Positions 59,605 through 64,000 of a stretch of DNA of 64,000 nt are shown one piece after another. Positions within the stretch are counted from its first letter, which is position 1; every line of letters starts with the position of its first letter. This stretch comes from Hetaerina americana (taxonomy: Eukaryota; Arthropoda; Insecta; Odonata; Calopterygidae), in assembly GCA_022747635.1 (NCBI GenBank), contig JAKTNV010000042.1:310001-374000 (forward strand), given 5' to 3'. A program made the translations under genes and the position numbers. The notes beneath the pieces are model-generated. The model was not told the origin of the DNA and made no database searches. It was given only the letters and a program-made list of their open reading frames with translations.

Positions 59605-62600
59605 TCGCGCAGCCACGCTGAAGTTCATGGGCACAGATATCTCCATTTACTTTTAGGCGTTATTTTTCTTCTCAAATAAGACTCTCCGAGAAACTTGAGT
59701 TCTTACGATACTCGTATAATTTACGGAAGAAGTATTTCACACGCGTTTTCCGTCTTTGAAGTCCCAGTTGTTTTTGCCAGGTCCAACTTTCTTCCTTTAT
59801 TTTCCCGGAGGGCCCGTTCCATGAGGTCAATGATGGATTTAGGGCTCACTTCGGTCTTCCGTCTTTCTGAGCTGAGCCTCATGAAAAATGAACCAAGTTG
59901 ATATCCGTAGTTACCCAATCCCGAACCTGAGGGTTAGTTGCTTGCGCTCGTTATCGTTTAAGTACGCGTTGTGAATAAATCAATGAGTTTATGGAACTTA
60001 CGCCCATTCTTCCCTTTAATTGGTAATTTTAATATTTTATCGTCCAAAATTCCGTTTTTGTGCTTTCTACCCATGTATCTCATATGAAAAATAAATACAT
60101 GGATTGAAGACATGGGACCGCTATTACCAGCGTTAAGTGATAAATACAGTGTGGCTCTTGGATAAATCGTGCTCTGTATTGAGCCATTATAAATGTTTCA
60201 TGAAACCCATAACGATATTGGAAGATATTTTGGAAACATTTTCACGGCCCTACTATTTTGTAATTTTCTTGAATAACCCGTTTCATTCATGAAGTTTTCT
60301 CCTCGCATCCGTTATATACCCCCCTGTCGCCTGAATGGAATAATTCGAAAATTTTCATTATTCAAAGTTTATCATTAAAATGAAAAGTATTTATATGATC
60401 AGGGAATCGTTTGTCAGTCATACTGTTGAATTAAGCCAGAAGTGAAGTACTAATATTTGCTGTTTAGTATCAACATTTTTTATTACAAACGTGCCCTACA
60501 AGGAAAGTGCCAAAGTCGATTTCCGTCGAATTAAAAAAAAATGGATACAGAATCCGATTTAACGTTAATAAAATGCTGAACAAAGATCATGTGGTGTGTT
60601 AAGGGCATTTTACGAGGTCTCGGAACTTACAGATCTGTCAGGAATGATATAAGGAGATGACGAAATATTGTAAACTACTTCTTTCACTGCCGCCACCACC
60701 AGTACGCAATCCTGAAATTAGTTTCAGCAGCAGCAGCTCTTAACTCAATGTCTCCATTCCATTAACTTCTTCGTTCCTACTCGAAAATATCTATTTACTA
60801 GGACGCCTTCCAATACTCGTTCCATGGATCTCATCATGGGTTATCCTATGTTCTGACTCCCGTTGACTTTCGACTGGACGGCAGTCTTCATCGAGTCAAC
60901 ATGTCTCAAAGTGCGCTTAATAATGTTTTACTGTTCACAGTGCTCTCATTATATTAATTTCTTCTCCTGTCTTCCATAGAACTATTTCGTTATAAGACCT
61001 ATCCATGTCATATTCATAATTCTCCCGAGGCACCTCACTTTCAATGTGCTTCATGCTCATTGAAGCTTAGTTGCTGGTAATGTTAACGTAAGAATGGCGA
61101 ATGCGAGACAAAAGGTATCAAAGTACCTTTAGAGACATACCGTATTAATTGGTCAGGTGGAAGTAATAAAACGGCACTGGGGCGATTTCCAAGTTGCGAC
61201 TCTGTAGCAGAGAGTATAAAATATTTCCAATAAGTCTCTGCACTTATCAAAACCCTGCACGAAAGCCTGCAAACTGACGCCGGGGCATATGCCCGGATCG
61301 TGTGGTGGAGGAAACATGGCAGCTGGGATATGTACGTGACTTGATCCAGATACTGAGCATGGAAGTGAAGAATATAGAATAGGAAAATTGAATATTTTTT
61401 GTTTTCATTGTTTTAATTACGGATAATGCGAGGGGAATGGGATTCATTATATCGATTAGTGTGAACAGTTTATTTTTCCTAACTCCAAAATTGTGTGGCT
61501 TCCATCCCATGCCTCCTAATAATCATGTAATTCTTTCTTTTTCCTCGTCAATTCTCAACCAACTGGACGACTCACCTGAGTATATTGTTTAGTTCAAGAT
61601 AAAATACTTTGAGCTGGTCTTGAAATACTCGAAGTGTATTAATGATGAGATCTTTTTCTAAATCGATTGCATCTTTTCTTAAATATCGAGTCCAAATATT
61701 TCCGTCCTAGGTGTTAGAGTATCCGTGGTGTTGGAACCTCTTTTCGTGCATCATGATGTGATTTTTGATAAAATGTTCTCGCTGATTCACTATTGTGCGC
61801 TCAGTCGGTGTCCTAAGACACTTTTAGCTATTCAGTATATAGTATAATAATGTTGAAATCCACACGAGGTCTCAGGAATGACTTATGTTTACATTGATGC
61901 TTGAAGGAAACATGTCAAACGTAAAAGATATTTTCAAATTTAATTTGGGAACAGATAGCTGGAAACAGATAGATATAATATAAAAATGAGTGATCATATG
62001 TTGTGGATGGAATTGAGAATATAAGTCAGTATATAATTTTTCATATCATCGCGTGCTTAGGAATCTTATATTGGTCAGCTGGAAGTGGTGTCTTCGTGAA
62101 TAATTGTTTTGGTGAAATGATATATCCAAATGGAAAATACTAATTTTATCGCTCAGATGAGCAATGTATTCCTCCCAATTAGTTCCACGAAAACTACCAA
62201 TGAGTCCATTTTGACAGTCTTTTGTTAATTGCAATGCCGCTATGAAAGAAGAACTCTTGTATTCCAAAAAATTCAATTGAATGGCCGGTTACTTAGTCCC
62301 TTAAAATATGTGATTCCTCTTTTTAGGAATCAGCTGGTCAGTTGATTTACTTCAGATATTATTTTCATTACTTAAAAGAAAACGTTTCTTAAAGAAAGGT
62401 AATATTTCCGGTAATTATGTCATCTTTACTCTGATATTTAATTTAACCCAGATACTTAGATGATCAACAAATTCTCCGAAAAGACTGTAGGCCTCGGATT
62501 TGGATTACTTCTCGGACATGGCTGTTGTGCTGCCACGTAATAGATTTCGTATCCTTTTTTTGCGAATCGACCTTGACCATTAATGCTCTTCACAAAAATA

Positions 62601-62850
62601 CAATTTTTACTACTACGCCTACATTTGATGTCTACGCTTGTTGTAATTTAAAGGTAATGTTTTTCTCCACCGTAGCGCCGAAATCATCTAGTTTAAAAAC
62701 TCCCCTTAGCTAGGTCCCTTGCATCAGCAAAAATTCTGGGGCAACATGCTCTATTGTAGCTTTTATTCCCCCGCCATTTCTTCTTTTTTGTTCCCGAATT
62801 CAATCTTAAACCGGAGAAATTTTACAGGACTAGCTCTCCAACACCCGCAA
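59605..62850. other. AT-rich noncoding stretch
   Basis: About 3.2 kb without a supportable gene. A perfect 12-bp palindrome, GGGCATATGCCC, lies at 61283-61294. I checked 60.75-61.08 kb on the minus strand for LINE remnants and found nothing convincing. Confidence 0.4.
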
Positions 62851-62854
62851 CTCA

Positions 62855-63565
62855 AAAGTTTTTCCGCCTTCTCCCTTTCACCCCACTTTGTCTCTCCTTT
62901 CCTCCCTCTCTCTTTTCGCTCTCTCTCTCTCTCCCTCCCTCCTGTGTTCTTTTCGTCTCCCCGTCACATTCTTCATCTCTCCCCGGGCCCTCGAATCAAT
63001 AAACCCCGCGACCGCTTAATGCCTGTCGCTGTCCATACTGAATTCAGCCGTGAATTATCCAGCCGAACGTGGCCAACAATCAACTTTTAATCAATCATTG
63101 ACCGTTACCCAGCCCAACGCGCCGATCTCGTCCTTGCGTCCGTCCTTCGCCCTCACCCCCGCCCCCTTCTCCCACCTCACGTCCACACTCCAGCGCGCCC
63201 CTTCCCGTCAACGCGATCAGACACACCCTCCCAAGCGCGGGCGCACGCACGCACACACACAGAACATGTGACATCAGTCCTTGATGTAGTTCCCTATTGC
63301 TTCCCTACCGTCCCATCCTGTCCCTTAGTTCTGTTTCCAGCGGATAACACACTCCTCAGACTCCTCCCCACTTCCTCACTTCGACTTCCTCTCTCTCTCT
63401 CTCCTAAGGCGACGACGCCTTCCTTCCTTCCTCCTCCCGCCTACGCGGTCTCGCCCCCTTCCTCTAACCCACCCCCCACCCTCCTCCCTTCTCCCATTCT
63501 CGTCTCTCCGGTGCGCCTCAGCCTCTTGTTTCCCGACACACCTTTTCCATACTTCGCGCCTCGCT
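62855..63565. other. Large pyrimidine-rich (C/T) island
   Basis: Plus strand strongly C/T-biased, with CT-dinucleotide tracts at 62919-62932 and 63389-63403 and a CA/CG-rich patch near 63240-63262. Plus-strand frames of 73-164 codons overlap in different phases, with Ser/Pro/Leu-rich products and no domain. Confidence 0.6.
63458..63478 (-). other. Predicted G-quadruplex motif, minus strand
   Basis: The plus strand has C runs at 63458-63460, 63462-63467, 63469-63471 and 63476-63478. Loops of 1, 1 and 4 bases predict a stable quadruplex on the minus strand. Confidence 0.6.
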
Positions 63566-63569
63566 TCCT

Positions 63570-64000
63570 CGTGTTTACCCTCGGGGAGTTATCACAAAGC
63601 CTCCTCACGGGCGCCGCACTTCATTGCTGTACTCGTGCGCGAGAACTAGACCGAAATATATCGAGTGGATCTTCTTCGGCCGAAACCTCGGTGATCCATC
63701 ACTGGCCCCGCTCGTGCGATTCTCATGTTTTCTCTCCACTACGGAGAGCCTTAAATTTCTAACCTGCTTCGAGAATCGATTTCCTCGTAATTTTCTAATC
63801 TACGGAAGGGACGAGGGCGCCAAACGGACTTTCTATGTGTCGAAGAAAGCGCATGCTCCGTGTCGCTGCAATTGCTAATTGTCGGACTTGACTGTAGAAA
63901 AATTTTGATGCTGCCGTTGATGGTCTTTTTTTCTTTTTTTTTAATGCTATGGTAATATCTTTTCCGTAAAATTAGTAATTGGCCCTTGTACCAATTTTTT
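63570..64000. other. Noncoding right edge
   Basis: Mixed then AT-rich. The 84-codon plus frame (63624-63878) is not recognised. Nothing supportable. Confidence 0.35.

Noticed and set aside
60750..61085. Possible LINE reverse-transcriptase remnant on the minus strand
   Set aside because: Trial translations gave scattered suggestive residues with many stops but no ordered block match.

Overview
This window looks like a piece of a large, gene-poor arthropod (probably insect) nuclear genome. That rests on a moderately AT-rich background with no long uninterrupted reading frames or operons, AT microsatellites, two kinds of mariner remnant, a decayed non-LTR retrotransposon 3' end of an arthropod-like type, a tRNA-derived SINE, and tails resembling Penelope-like elements. 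I could not identify the species or order. I found no complete protein-coding gene, no intact tRNA or rRNA gene and no CRISPR. The window is most easily read as intergenic or intronic DNA; exons too short or diverged to recognise by eye could still be present.

Two kinds of structure stand out from the background. The first is about 17 GC-richer islands of 150 to 1200 bp with very strong purine/pyrimidine strand asymmetry, at about 2.6, 5.3-6.4, 11.4, 15.0, 16.8-17.7, 19.1, 20.1, 24.8-25.4, 26.3-27.3, 31.7, 32.4, 33.7, 35.4, 37.2, 41.4-42.1, 48.4-48.9, 56.7, 58.2-59.5 and 62.9-63.6 kb. Nearly all of the longer open frames overlap these islands; because such DNA is poor in stop codons, I read those frames as compositional artefacts. 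Several islands change from purine-rich to pyrimidine-rich across a short CpG-containing centre.

The second is a cluster of transposon debris at 37-45 kb: a pair of inter-related repeats (37.06 and 40.09 kb), the 3' half of a mariner (39.18-39.63 kb), a Penelope-like tail with a hammerhead-ribozyme-like core (39.67-39.78 kb), a tRNA SINE (43.74-43.94 kb) and two directly repeated mariner 5' ends (44.29 and 44.46 kb). Outside the cluster are a LINE 3' end at 12.5-12.9 kb, a possible Penelope-like tail on the minus strand at 3.55-3.67 kb, and a 200-bp insertion at 55.97-56.17 kb with 45-bp perfect inverted arms and 12-bp flanking direct repeats. The 56-kb arms share a 12-mer and surrounding similarity with the 39.7-kb tail.

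The observations most worth following are the hammerhead-like core at 39.69-39.72 kb, the inverted insertion at 56 kb that appears to belong to the same element family, and the recurrent strand-asymmetric islands. No set of genes here forms a pathway or a new cellular system.
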